A stretch of DNA of 64,000 nucleotides, from contig CAVTYQ010000007.1 in NCBI GenBank assembly GCA_963739005.1, positions 1 to 64,000 of the forward strand. The letters are read 5' to 3'. A program made the position numbers and the translations under genes. Positions 52,593 through 61,200 of this stretch are shown in pieces; positions within the stretch are counted from its first letter, which is position 1, and each line of letters opens with the position of its first letter. The DNA is from DASWJZ01 sp963739005. Lineage in GTDB: Bacteria > Pseudomonadota > Alphaproteobacteria > Rhizobiales > Afifellaceae. The notes under the pieces are model-generated. The model did not search any database. It was not told the origin of the DNA and saw only the letters and a list, made by a program, of their open reading frames with translations.

Positions 52593-53006
52593 ATGTTCGA
52601 CGTCGGCTGGAGTGAGATTCTCGTCATCGCGGCGGTCGCGATCGTCGTGGCGGGTCCGAAGGACCTGCCGCGCATGCTGCGGACATTCGGCAAGACCATG
52701 GGGCAGGTGCGGCGGACTGCGAACGACTTCAAGCGCCAGTTCGACGAGGCGCTGCGCGAGGCGGAGCGCGAAGCGGGGCTCGAAGAGACCAAGAAGCAGC
52801 TCAGCGCGGCGACGAAGCCGCTGACCGACGTGAAGAAGGATCTCGACGCGACGATGCGGGCGGCGGAGAAGCCGGTAACCGCGGCGTCACCTGCGCCGGT
52901 CGCTGCATCATCGCCGGAGCCCGAGAAGACCGCCGACCATCCGCACGTCGCCGAGCCGGTAAAGACCGGCGCGCCGACCCCCGCGCATGGGAGCGACGCG
53001 GCGTGA
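52593..53006 (+). CDS. tatB: Twin-arginine translocase subunit TatB
   Basis: 137 residues starting MFDVGWSEILVIAAVAIVVAGPKDLPRMLR-type N terminus, with the conserved glutamate in the helix and the GPKDLP hinge, then an amphipathic helix (FGKTMGQVRRTANDFKRQFDEAL) and a proline/alanine-rich tail. It forms the receptor with TatC. Overlaps tatC by 4 bases. Confidence 0.94.
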   Translation: MFDVGWSEILVIAAVAIVVAGPKDLPRMLRTFGKTMGQVRRTANDFKRQFDEALREAEREAGLEETKKQLSAATKPLTDVKKDLDATMRAAEKPVTAASPAPVAASSPEPEKTADHPHVAEPVKTGAPTPAHGSDAA

Positions 53007-53803
53007 GCGAGGACGACATCGAAGCCTCGAAGGCGCCGCTCATCGAGCATCTGATCGAGCTCAGGCAGCGGCTGGTGCGCGCAATGATCGCGATCTTCAT
53101 CGCCTTCATCGTCTGCTTCTTCTTCGCGAGCCACATCTTCAACATCCTCGTCATCCCTTACGAGCGCGCCGCCGGACCGCTTCACGACATCAAATTCATC
53201 TACACGGCGCCGCAGGAGTATTTCTTCACGCAGATGAAGCTCGCGCTATTCGGCGCGCTGTTTCTGGCATTCCCGATCATCGCCAACCAGATCTACAAGT
53301 TCGTCGCGCCCGGCCTCTACAAGAACGAGCGCCGCGCCTTCCTGCCGTTCCTCGTCGCGACGCCGATCCTCTTCGCGCTCGGCGCGATGCTCGTCTATTT
53401 CGCCGTCATGCCGCTCGCCATGCGCTTCTTCCTGTCGATGGAACAGCACGGCGGCCCGGGACAGGCGACGATCGAGCTTCTGCCCAAGGTGAACGAGTAT
53501 CTCGGGCTGATCATGACGCTGATCTTCGCCTTCGGCCTGGTCTTCCAGCTTCCGGTCATCATGACGCTTCTCGCCCGCGCCGGGTTGATCACGACGGAGA
53601 CGCTGAAGGGAAAGCGCAAATGGGCGATCGTGATCGCCTTCATCGTCGCGGCGGTGCTGACCCCGCCAGACCCGATCAGCCAGATCAGCCTGGCGCTGCC
53701 GACGATCGCGCTCTACGAGATTTCGATCTTTGCGGTCCGCTACATCGAGCGACAACGCGCCGCCGCGGAGGCGCAGCGCGAAGCCGCCGACGCCGCGGCT
53801 TAA
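53003..53803 (+). CDS. tatC: Twin-arginine translocase subunit TatC
   Basis: 266 residues, GTG start at 53003. Six membrane helices. Signatures: APLIEHLIELRQRLVRAMIA, FIYTAPQEYFFTQMKLALF, FGLVFQLPVIMTLLARAGLIT, and VLTPPDPISQISLALPTIALYEISIF. It recognises the RR motif. Sequence is complete; serS is next on this strand after an inserted ABC exporter gene on the other strand. Confidence 0.96.
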   Translation: MSEDDIEASKAPLIEHLIELRQRLVRAMIAIFIAFIVCFFFASHIFNILVIPYERAAGPLHDIKFIYTAPQEYFFTQMKLALFGALFLAFPIIANQIYKFVAPGLYKNERRAFLPFLVATPILFALGAMLVYFAVMPLAMRFFLSMEQHGGPGQATIELLPKVNEYLGLIMTLIFAFGLVFQLPVIMTLLARAGLITTETLKGKRKWAIVIAFIVAAVLTPPDPISQISLALPTIALYEISIFAVRYIERQRAAAEAQREAADAAA

Positions 53804-53814
53804 GGCGGCGCGGG

Positions 53815-55701
53815 CTACTCAGCCGCCTGCGTGTCGACGATGTGGGTCGGAGGCGGGGCCGGTTCCCGCCGCGGCTCGGCATCGAGGAAGCCACCCGACT
53901 GGCGGCTCCAGAGCGAGGCGTAGAGGCCGCCCTTGCGGATGAGCTCGGCGTGATTGCCCATCTCGACGATCTGGCCCTGGTCGAGCACCACCAGCCGGTC
54001 CATCGCGGCGATAGTCGAGAGGCGGTGGGCGATCGCGATCACGGTCTTGCCCGCCATCAGGCGCGAGAAGCTCTCCTGGATCGCCGCCTCCACCTCCGAG
54101 TCGAGAGCCGAGGTCGCCTCGTCGAGGACCAGGATCGGCGCATCCTTCAAAAGCACGCGGGCGATGGCGACGCGCTGGCGCTGGCCGCCGGAAAGCTTCG
54201 CGCCGCGCTCGCCGACATGCGCGTCGAACCCCTGCCGTCCCCAATGATCGGAGAGGCCGGGCACGAAGGGGTCGGCGTGCGCCTGGCGCACCGCGTCGCG
54301 CATCGCGTCTTCGCCGGCGTCGGGGCGGCCGTAGAGGACGTTCTCGCGGATCGAGCGGTGCAGGAGCGATGTGTCCTGCGTGATCAGGCCGATCTGGCTC
54401 CGGAGCGAATCCTGCGAGACCTGCGCGATGTCCTGGCCGTCGATGACGATGCGGCCGCCCTCCACGTCGTAGAAGCGGAGGAGCAGGTTGGCGATGGTCG
54501 ACTTGCCGGCGCCTGAGCGGCCGACGAGCCCGACCTTCTCGCCGGGCTTTATCGTGAGCGACAGGTTCTCGATGATGCCGCTCTTCTTGCCGTAGTGGAA
54601 GGTGACGTTCTCGAAGCGGATTTCGCCGCGCGCCACCTTGAGCTCCATGGCGTCCGGCTTGTCGATCAGCTCCTGCGGCCGCGCGATCGTCTCCATGCCT
54701 TCCTGCACGGCGCCGACGTTGTCGAAGATGCCGATCGAGGTCCACATGATCCAGCCCGACATCGTGGCGATGCGGATGGCGAGGCCGCTCGCGATCGTGA
54801 GGTCGCCGACGGAGAGCATTCCGCGCATCCAGAGCGCGATCGCGAGCGCCGTCGTTCCGGCGATCAGAAGCCCGTTCATCGTCACGACGGTGCTCGACAT
54901 CGTGGTGATGAGCCGGGTCGAGGCGCGGAATTTCCGGGTGTGGTCCTCGACAGCATCGCGGGCGTAATCGTCCTCGCGCGTCGTATGGGCGAAGAGCTTC
55001 ACCGTCTGGATGTTGGTGTAGCTGTCGACGATGCGGCCGGTCAGCATCGAGCGCGCCTCCGACACCACAACGGAGCGTTTGCGGATGCGCGGCACGAAGT
55101 AGTAGAGCACGAAGACGAAGATGCCGATCCAGATAGCGAGCGGCACGGTCAGCCAGGCGTCGAGCTTTGCGAAGAGCACGAGCGAGCTGACCGAGTAGAT
55201 TGTCACGAACCACAAGGCGTCGCAGACCTGCACCGCCGACTCGCGAAGGGCGGGCCCGGTCTGGATGATCTTGGAGGCGATGCGGCCGGCGAAATCGTTG
55301 GTGAAGAAGCCGACCGTCTGCCGAAGCACGTAGCGGTGCGTCTGCCAGCGCACCAGGTTGGTGAAGGACGGCGCCAGCGACTGCTGGACGAGAAGGTCGT
55401 GCAGGATCGTCGCGACCGGCCGGGCGATAATCACCACGAACGCCATCCAGGCGAACGTCCAGCCGTAATCGGCAAGAACGCGCTCGGGCGTCGTCGTCTT
55501 CAGCATGTCGACGATCGTGCCGACGTAGCGGAAGATCGAGACTTCGATCAGCGACACCACCAGGCCGACGACCATCAACGCTGCGAGAACCGGCCACACC
55601 TCGCGGGTGTAATGCCAGTAGAAGCCGGCGAGCGTCGGCGGCGGCATCCGGGGATCGTGCGCCCGGAAGGGATTGATCAGGTTCTCGAAGAGCCGGAACA
55701 T
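53815..55701 (-). CDS. ABC exporter (fused membrane and ATPase domains)
   Basis: 628 residues from ATG 55699-55701 (MFRLFENLINPFRAHDP); a longer upstream frame crosses repeat DNA and is not used. Six membrane helices in the first 340 residues, then the ATPase: Walker A GRSGAGKSTIANLLLRFYD, signature KLSGGQRQRVAIARVLL, Walker B ILVLDEATSALDSEVE, H-loop IAHRLSTIAAMDRLVV. It resembles MsbA-like or multidrug exporters. Substrate unknown. It interrupts the usual tatC-serS neighbourhood. Confidence 0.92.
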   Translation of the reverse strand: MFRLFENLINPFRAHDPRMPPPTLAGFYWHYTREVWPVLAALMVVGLVVSLIEVSIFRYVGTIVDMLKTTTPERVLADYGWTFAWMAFVVIIARPVATILHDLLVQQSLAPSFTNLVRWQTHRYVLRQTVGFFTNDFAGRIASKIIQTGPALRESAVQVCDALWFVTIYSVSSLVLFAKLDAWLTVPLAIWIGIFVFVLYYFVPRIRKRSVVVSEARSMLTGRIVDSYTNIQTVKLFAHTTREDDYARDAVEDHTRKFRASTRLITTMSSTVVTMNGLLIAGTTALAIALWMRGMLSVGDLTIASGLAIRIATMSGWIMWTSIGIFDNVGAVQEGMETIARPQELIDKPDAMELKVARGEIRFENVTFHYGKKSGIIENLSLTIKPGEKVGLVGRSGAGKSTIANLLLRFYDVEGGRIVIDGQDIAQVSQDSLRSQIGLITQDTSLLHRSIRENVLYGRPDAGEDAMRDAVRQAHADPFVPGLSDHWGRQGFDAHVGERGAKLSGGQRQRVAIARVLLKDAPILVLDEATSALDSEVEAAIQESFSRLMAGKTVIAIAHRLSTIAAMDRLVVLDQGQIVEMGNHAELIRKGGLYASLWSRQSGGFLDAEPRREPAPPPTHIVDTQAAE

Positions 55702-55860
55702 TGCGGAAGACCGGGGGCCTTTTCGCCCACTCCTACTCCCGCATCGTCGTCCTGTCTCGACAAGAAATCGATGCGGGCGCCCGTTCCACAAGTGGGCACA
55801 GGCGGGCTTGGCGCGGCAATGCCAGAGACCAGGGATCGCCCGTGATTTCTCCAATCCTGT

Positions 55861-55960
55861 CGTCATGCCCGGGCTTGACCCGGGCATCCATTCCGTTACC
55901 CGTCACGCCGTCGCGACCGTTCCGGAATGGATTGCCGGATCAAGTCCGGCAACGACGACA
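55861..55960. repeat. Palindromic intergenic repeat, family A (copy 2)
   Basis: CGTCATGCCCGGGCTTGACC opens with an internal palindrome (CCCGGGCTTGACCCGGG); the far half reads GGAATGGATTGCCGGATC and AAGTCCGGCAACGACG. It lies in the serS leader, 53 bases before the ATG, so it would be transcribed there. Confidence 0.85.
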
Positions 55961-56012
55961 TCAATGTCGGGGTACCCATTCGGGCGCCCGACTCGCTTAC
56001 CCAGGCCTCGAC

Positions 56013-57407
56013 ATGCTCGACATCAGATGGATCCGCGAGAACCCGGAGGCGCTCGACCAGGCGCTGAAGAACCGCGGCGCGGAGCCCGAGGCGGAGCGGC
56101 TGATCGCGCTCGACGAAGCGCGGCGCGCGGCGGTCGCGAAGCTGCAGGACATGCAGACGCGCCGGAACGCCGCCTCGAAGGAGATCGGTCAGGCGAAGGC
56201 GGCGAAGGAGTTTCCGCGCGCCGAGGCGCTGATGGGCGAGGTCGCGGCGCTGAAGGATCAGATGGCGGCCGCGCAGGAGGAGGAGAGGGCGGCGGAGAAG
56301 GCGCTCAACGATGCGCTCGCGACGGTCCCGAACGTCCCGCTTCCCGACGTGCCGGTCGGCGACGAGAGCGCGAACAAGGAAATCCGCACTTGGGGCGAGC
56401 CGAAGCGGGTCAACTGGGCGAAGGAGCATTTCGAGCTCGGCGAGGCGCTCGGCCAGATGGATTTCGAGACGGCGGCGAAGCTTTCCGGCTCGCGCTTCGT
56501 GGTCTTGAAGAAGGGGCTCGCGCGCATGGAGCGCGCGCTCGGCCAGTTCATGCTCGACCTCCACACCGAGGAGCACGGCTACACGGAGGTGCAGCCGCCG
56601 CTGCTTGGTGAAGGACGACGTGCTGTTCGGGACGGGGCAGCTGCCGAAGTTCCGTGACGATCAATTTTCAGCCGGTCGACGCCCGACAGACGAGGAAAGC
56701 GGGGAGCTTGCGATACGACTTGCCGAAATCAAGGAGACGGGCGGAGAAGAGAAGAGCAAGAGAATATGGTTTGTCTCTCAGCGCTCGACCAGCGTGCTGT
56801 TTCGTATTGGCTCATCCCCACAGCCGAAGTGCCGCTCACAAATCTCGTGCGCGAGAAAATCCTCGCCGAAGAAGAGCTGCCGCTCCGCTTCACCGCGTTG
56901 ACCCCTTGCTTCCGCTCCGAGGCGGGGTCGGCGGGGAAGGACACGCGCGGCATGCTGCGGCAGCACCAGTTCGACAAGGTCGAGCTCGTCTCCATCACCA
57001 CGCCGGAGAAGAGCCTCGAAGAGCACGAGCGCATGACGATGTGCGCCGAAGAGGTGCTGCGCCGGCTCGATCTTGCCTACCGCGTGATCGTGCTTTCGAC
57101 CGGCGACATGGGCTTTTCCGCGCAGAAAACCTACGACCTGGAAGTCTGGCTGCCGGGGCAGAAGGCGTTCCGCGAGATTTCGTCGTGCTCCGTCTGCGGC
57201 GATTTCCAGGCGCGGCGGATGCAGGCGCGCTTCAAGGGCAAGAACGACAAGAACCCACGCTTCGTCCATACGCTGAACGGCTCCGGCGTCGCCGTCGGCC
57301 GCGCGCTGATCGCGGTGATGGAGACCTACCAGAACGAGGACGGCTCGATCACCGTGCCCGACGCGCTTCGGCCTTACATGGGCGGCGTGGAGAAGATCGG
57401 GGCGTAG
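56013..57407 (+). CDS. serS: Serine--tRNA ligase, damaged in the catalytic domain as read
   Basis: Start ATG 56013 (MLDIRWIRENPEALDQALKN). The N-terminal coiled-coil tRNA-binding arm (about 30-105) and first catalytic part to VQPPLL are normal. An extra T near 56608 causes a +1 shift into VKDDVLFGTGQLPKFRDDQF. Then about 140 bases (56,665-56,805) do not match the family, and the normal protein resumes in a third frame at WLIPTAEVPLTNLVREKIL, with motif 2 LTPCFRSEAGSAGKDTRG, SSCSVCGDFQARRM and motif 3 LNGSGVAVGRALIAVMETYQ to the stop at 57407. The first shift may be a read error; the 140-base stretch is not so easily explained. An essential gene, so a functional copy must exist. Confidence 0.88.
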
Positions 57408-57424
57408 GACTGCAAATCGGCCTT

Positions 57425-57550
57425 GCGTCCTTCGAGGCTCGCGCCCATGGGCGCTCGCACCTCAGGATGAGGGCGCTGGTGGATGGCACGCACCCAACCT
57501 CCCTCATGCTGAGGTGCCTGCCAAAGGCAGGCCTCGAAGCACGCAGCGAC
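57425..57550. repeat. Long inverted repeat between serS and pcm, family B
   Basis: TGCGTCCTTCGAGGC at 57425 is matched by an inverted GCCTCGAAGCACGCA near 57530-57545. In between, CACCTCAGGATGAGGG and CCTCATGCTGAGGTG pair. The CTTCGAGG...CTCAGGATGAGGG core also occurs in cobN at 25,652. It occupies the place where surE is expected. Confidence 0.85.
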
Positions 57551-57690
57551 ATCAGTCCCACCCTTGCAGTCGGCCGGGCGCCTTAACCTCTCCTGGAGGG
57601 GAGGTTACTTGGGCCGACCCGAAACCTTTGCTGCCAACATCCGGCTCTCCTAATCCCTCTCTTAACCATCCTCGGGCATTCTCCGGCGCG

Positions 57691-58380
57691 ATGAGCGCCG
57701 AGCCCGAACTGGCCCCCGAAATCGCTTTCGAGGAAGACGCGGAGACGCAGGTCCAGGCGGCCTCGCTCGTGCTGAAGCTGCGCGGCCTCGGCATCATGGA
57801 TCACGCCGTGCTGCGCGCCATCGAGACGGTGCCGCGCACGCTCTTCGTGCCGCCGGCGCTCCGCCACCACGCCTACGCCGACCATCCGCTTCCGATCGAT
57901 TGCGGGCAGACGATCGCGGCGCCTTCCGTCGTCGGCGTGATGACCGCCGCGCTCGACCTTTCCGACCGCCACGCGGTCCTGGAGATCGGCACGGGCTCCG
58001 GCTATCACTCCGCCGTCCTCGCGCAGCTCGCGCGGCGGGTGACCACGATCGAGCGCTTCCGCACGCTTTCGCGCGCCGCCGAGGCGCGCTTCAAGTCACT
58101 TGCGATCCGCAATATCAGCGTGCTCATCGGGGATGGCCTGCAGGGCTGGCGGCCGCAGGCGCCGTTCGATCGCATCGTCGTCGGCGCCGCTTGCGCCGAG
58201 CCGCCGGGCAGGCTCATCACGCAGCTCACCGACAGCGGCATCCTCATCGCACCGATCGGACTTGAGCAGGGCCCGCAACGGCTGACGCTATTTCAGCGCA
58301 TCGGGCACAACGTCGACACGCGCGATCTCGGGCCGTGCCGTTTTTCTGCCATTGTTCCCGGTCCGGCCCAGAACCTTTAA
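57691..58380 (+). CDS. pcm: Protein-L-isoaspartate O-methyltransferase
   Basis: 229 residues from ATG 57691. PCMT family: LRGLGIMDHAVLRAIETVPRTLFVPP, the active loop DHPLPIDCGQTIAAPSVVGVMTAALD (about 65-90), SAM-binding LEIGTGSGYHSAVLAQLARR (about 96-115) and DRIVVGAACAEPP. It repairs isoaspartyl residues. This is the standard Pcm of the serS-surE-pcm neighbourhood, although surE is absent here. Confidence 0.94.
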   Translation: MSAEPELAPEIAFEEDAETQVQAASLVLKLRGLGIMDHAVLRAIETVPRTLFVPPALRHHAYADHPLPIDCGQTIAAPSVVGVMTAALDLSDRHAVLEIGTGSGYHSAVLAQLARRVTTIERFRTLSRAAEARFKSLAIRNISVLIGDGLQGWRPQAPFDRIVVGAACAEPPGRLITQLTDSGILIAPIGLEQGPQRLTLFQRIGHNVDTRDLGPCRFSAIVPGPAQNL

Positions 58381-58453
58381 CCCGTTGTCAACCCTGCCTC
58401 CTCTTTAATCCGGGCTCCGATCTTCTTCGAGTTCCGAGTAGGGGGAGCGCACC

Positions 58454-59666
58454 GTGCGTACGGTTTTTCTTCCAGCAAACAAATCCGTCCTGTCGGGGAT
58501 GAGCCTCTTCGCTCTTCTCGCCGGGCTCGGCGCATGCAGCAACATCGACTCGCTCCGTTCGCCGGTCTTCACCGGATCGACGAGCAACCAGCAGCAAGTC
58601 CTCTCTGGTACGGCTTCGCCGCTCGGCAACACCTACTACGGCTCGCAGACGGCCGGAGTACAGGGCGCCGACCTTCCGCCGCCTCCGGGCTCTTCGCAGT
58701 ATCCGCAATATGCCGCCGCGCCTGGCTATACCCCGGCGCCGGCTTACGGCGGCGTTCAGCAGGCGCCGCAGGCCTATATCCCGCCGCAGAGCTACGCGGC
58801 GACCGGCGATCCGACACCGGTGACGCAGCTCGCTTCGGCCGAGCCCGGGCAAATGCAGCTCGGCGCCCCGCCGACCACGCTCGGCGCGCAGGCGGCGCAC
58901 ATCGACCGCCACGCGCAGCGCGGCACCGCAACGACGCATCTCGTGCAGCCCGGCGACACCGCCTGGAACATCTCGCAGCGCTACGGCATCTCCGTCAGCG
59001 CAGCTTGCGGCGGCGAACGGCGGCTCGACCAATGTTCGCCTCGGACAGCGGATCGTCATTCCCGGCGGCGGCACGCCGCAGCCAGGTACGCACGGCGTTC
59101 AGCTCGCCAGCTTGAACCCGGCCGACATCCCGGCTCCCGCGCCGGTCGCGCCGATGCCGGCCGTGCCGTTTGCCGCGGCGACCCCGGCGCCGGCCCCGGC
59201 GCCCGTGCAACAGGTCGCGCTCGCGCCGCAGACCGGCAACGCCGGTTCGCTCGCGCCGCTCGCGCCAGAGCCCGCCGCCGACGCCACGGAAGGCTTCCGC
59301 TGGCCGGTGCGCGGTCGCATCATCTCCGGCTTCGGCAAGAAGCCGAACGGCGAGCGCAACGACGGCATCAATCTCGCCGTGCCGGAAGGCACGTCGGTCA
59401 AGGCGGCCGAGGACGGCACCGTGATCTATGCCGGCAACGAGCTGAAGAGCTACGGCAACCTCGTCCTGATCCGCCACGCGAACGGCTGGGTCTCCGCCTA
59501 CGCCCACAACAGCAAGCTTGAGGTGAAGCGCGGCGACCAGGTGAAGCGCGGACAGGTGATCGCGCTCTCCGGCATGTCGGGTGGCGTGACCACGCCGCAG
59601 GTGCACTTCGAGCTCCGCAAGGACGCGACGCCGGTCGACCCGCTTCAGCACCTCAGCGACACCTGA
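58454..59666 (+). CDS. LysM / M23 peptidase envelope protein, apparent frameshift
   Basis: The lipoprotein-like N terminus (SLFALLAGLGACSNIDSL with a lipobox-like LAGLGAC), proline-rich linker and start of a LysM domain (TTHLVQPGDTAWNISQRYGIS) are in one frame. A +1 insertion near 59008 shifts to the rest of LysM (NVRLGQRIVIPGG) and the M23 domain (WPVRGRIISGFGKKPNGERNDGINLAVPEGT; GVTTPQVHFELR). Corrected length about 404. The fully conserved M23 metal histidine of GxHxGxD is replaced by asparagine in NDGIN, so this is a degenerate peptidase of the NlpD/EnvC type that more likely activates amidases than cuts peptidoglycan. The site after pcm is conserved. Confidence 0.88.
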
Positions 59667-59686
59667 GACGAAGCCCGCTCAACCCT

Positions 59687-59776
59687 GTCGTCACTGCCGG
59701 GCTCGACCCGACGATCCGTTCCCTGGTTGAGGCGTTCGGTACGAAACGGATGCCCGGATCATGTCCGGGCATGACA
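59687..59776. repeat. Palindromic intergenic repeat, family A (copy 3)
   Basis: CGTCACTGCCGGGCTCGACC at the left and GGATCATGTCCGGGCATGAC at the right are inverted relatives of each other and of the copies at 42,564 and 55,861. It separates the M23 gene from the convergent DUF815 gene and may act as a terminator for both. Confidence 0.8.
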
Positions 59777-59786
59777 CTAGGGTGGG

Positions 59787-60680
59787 CTAGTCCACTCTGA
59801 CGCCCTTCCGCCCGGCGAGATCCTGCACGAACTGCCAGGCGACGCGGCCGGAGCGGCTGCCGCGCGTCGTCGCCCATTCGAGCGCCTCGGCGCGCCACTC
59901 GTCGGCGTCGGCTGGGACAGCGAAATGCTCGACGTAGCCCGCGACCATCGCGAGGTATTCGTCCTGGCTGCAATTGTGGAAGCCGAGCCAGAGACCGAAG
60001 CGGTCCGACAGCGACACCTTCTCCTGCACCGCCTCCGACGGGTTGATGGCGGTCGAGCGCTCGTTCTCCAGCATTTCGCGCGGCATCAGGTGCCGGCGGT
60101 TCGAGGTGGCGTAGAAGACGACGTTGTCCGGCCGTCCCTCGACGCCGCCCTCGAGCGCCGCCTTCAGCGACTTGTAGGAGGCGTCGCCGGCGTCGAAGGA
60201 GAGATCGTCGCAGAAGAGGATGAAGCGCTCGCCGCGGTCGCGCAGGAGCCCCATCAGCGTCGGCAGGGTCTCGATATCCTCGCGGTGGATCTCGATCAGC
60301 TTGAGCGGCGGCGCCTTGCGCGGCTGGGAAGCGGCGACTGCCGCGTGCACCGCCTTGACGAGCGAGCTCTTGCCCATGCCGCGCGCGCCCCACAGAAGCG
60401 CGTTGTTGGCCGGAAGGCCGGCGGCGAAACGGCTGGTGTTGTCGATCAGGATGTCGCGCGAGCGGTCGATGCCCTTGAGCAGCGGCAGGGCGATGCGATT
60501 GACCTTCGCGACCGGCTTCAGGTGCGGCGGGTCGGCATGCCAGACAAAAGCCTCGGCCGCGCCGAAATCGGCGCACATCCGTCGGCTTCGGCGCGAGCCG
60601 CTCCAAGCGCGGCGGCAATTCGCTCCAAGACGTCCAGCGTCGGGTTGAAGCTTTCCTGCAAGGACGGCTCCCAAGGCTCC
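59787..60680 (-). CDS. DUF815 AAA-type ATPase, N terminus frameshifted
   Basis: From about 60575 to 59787 the frame is intact: ADPPHLKPVAKVNRIALPLLKGIDR, Walker A WGARGMGKSSLVKAVHA, Walker B ILFCDDLSFDAGD, and NVVFYATSNRRHLMPREM. These mark the DUF815 family of predicted AAA proteins. The expected N-terminal stretch (ESFNPTLDVLERIAA, then ERLAPKPTD) is split over two other frames by extra bases near 60608 and 60577, so the start is uncertain; about 295 residues is usual. The cellular role is poorly known. Convergent with the M23 gene. Confidence 0.82.
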   Translation of the reverse strand, partial: GALGAVLAGKLQPDAGRLGANCRRAWSGSRRSRRMCADFGAAEAFVWHADPPHLKPVAKVNRIALPLLKGIDRSRDILIDNTSRFAAGLPANNALLWGARGMGKSSLVKAVHAAVAASQPRKAPPLKLIEIHREDIETLPTLMGLLRDRGERFILFCDDLSFDAGDASYKSLKAALEGGVEGRPDNVVFYATSNRRHLMPREMLENERSTAINPSEAVQEKVSLSDRFGLWLGFHNCSQDEYLAMVAGYVEHFAVPADADEWRAEALEWATTRGSRSGRVAWQFVQDLAGRKGVRVD

Positions 60681-60824
60681 TCGCCAGGCGCGATATCACG
60701 GCAAATGAATGCGGCAAAGGGCCGTCCTCACGGACAGTTGCAGAGTTGCAATGCCCAAGCCCCTGACTATAGTCCGCGCAAATTCAAAGGGCCGCGGCCC
60801 GCCTGAAAGGGAAGATCGGCCTTC

Positions 60825-61164
60825 ATGTGGGTCACTCCGGCATATGCACAGTCCTTCGGTGGCGGCGGCGGCCTCGATATCATGACGACGCTGCTGCCGT
60901 TCGCGCTCATTTTCGTCATAATGTACTTCCTCATCCTGCGCCCGCAGCGTCAGACCGCAGAAGCGGCGCGAGGACATGCTGAAGGCGATCCGCCGCGGCG
61001 ACACTGTGGTCACCAACGGCGGCATCGTCGGCAAGGTGACAAAGGTCGTCGACGACACCGAGGTGGAGCTGCAGATCGCCGAAGGCGTGAAGGTGCGCGC
61101 GATGCGCAGCCTCATCGCCGAGGTCAGGGCGAAGGCGGAGCCGGTCGCCTCCAACACGAACTAG
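60825..61164 (+). CDS. yajC: Preprotein translocase subunit YajC, apparent frameshift
   Basis: ATG 60825 gives MWVTPAYAQSFGGGGG, a single helix (TTLLPFALIFVIMYFLIL) and RPQRQ; a +1 insertion near 60955 then shifts to the frame carrying REDMLKAIRRGDTVVTNGGIVGKVTKVVDDTEVELQIAEGV to the stop at 61164. Corrected length is about 112, normal for YajC. It associates with SecDF in the inner membrane, and secD starts 37 bases later. Confidence 0.9.
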
Positions 61165-61200
61165 CGCGGAGACCCACGCGGCCCTGAAAGATCGATACCG

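Noticed and set aside
53819..55597. 592-codon minus-strand frame inside the ABC exporter
   Set aside because: Shadow frame of the exporter, whose own frame has all ABC motifs.
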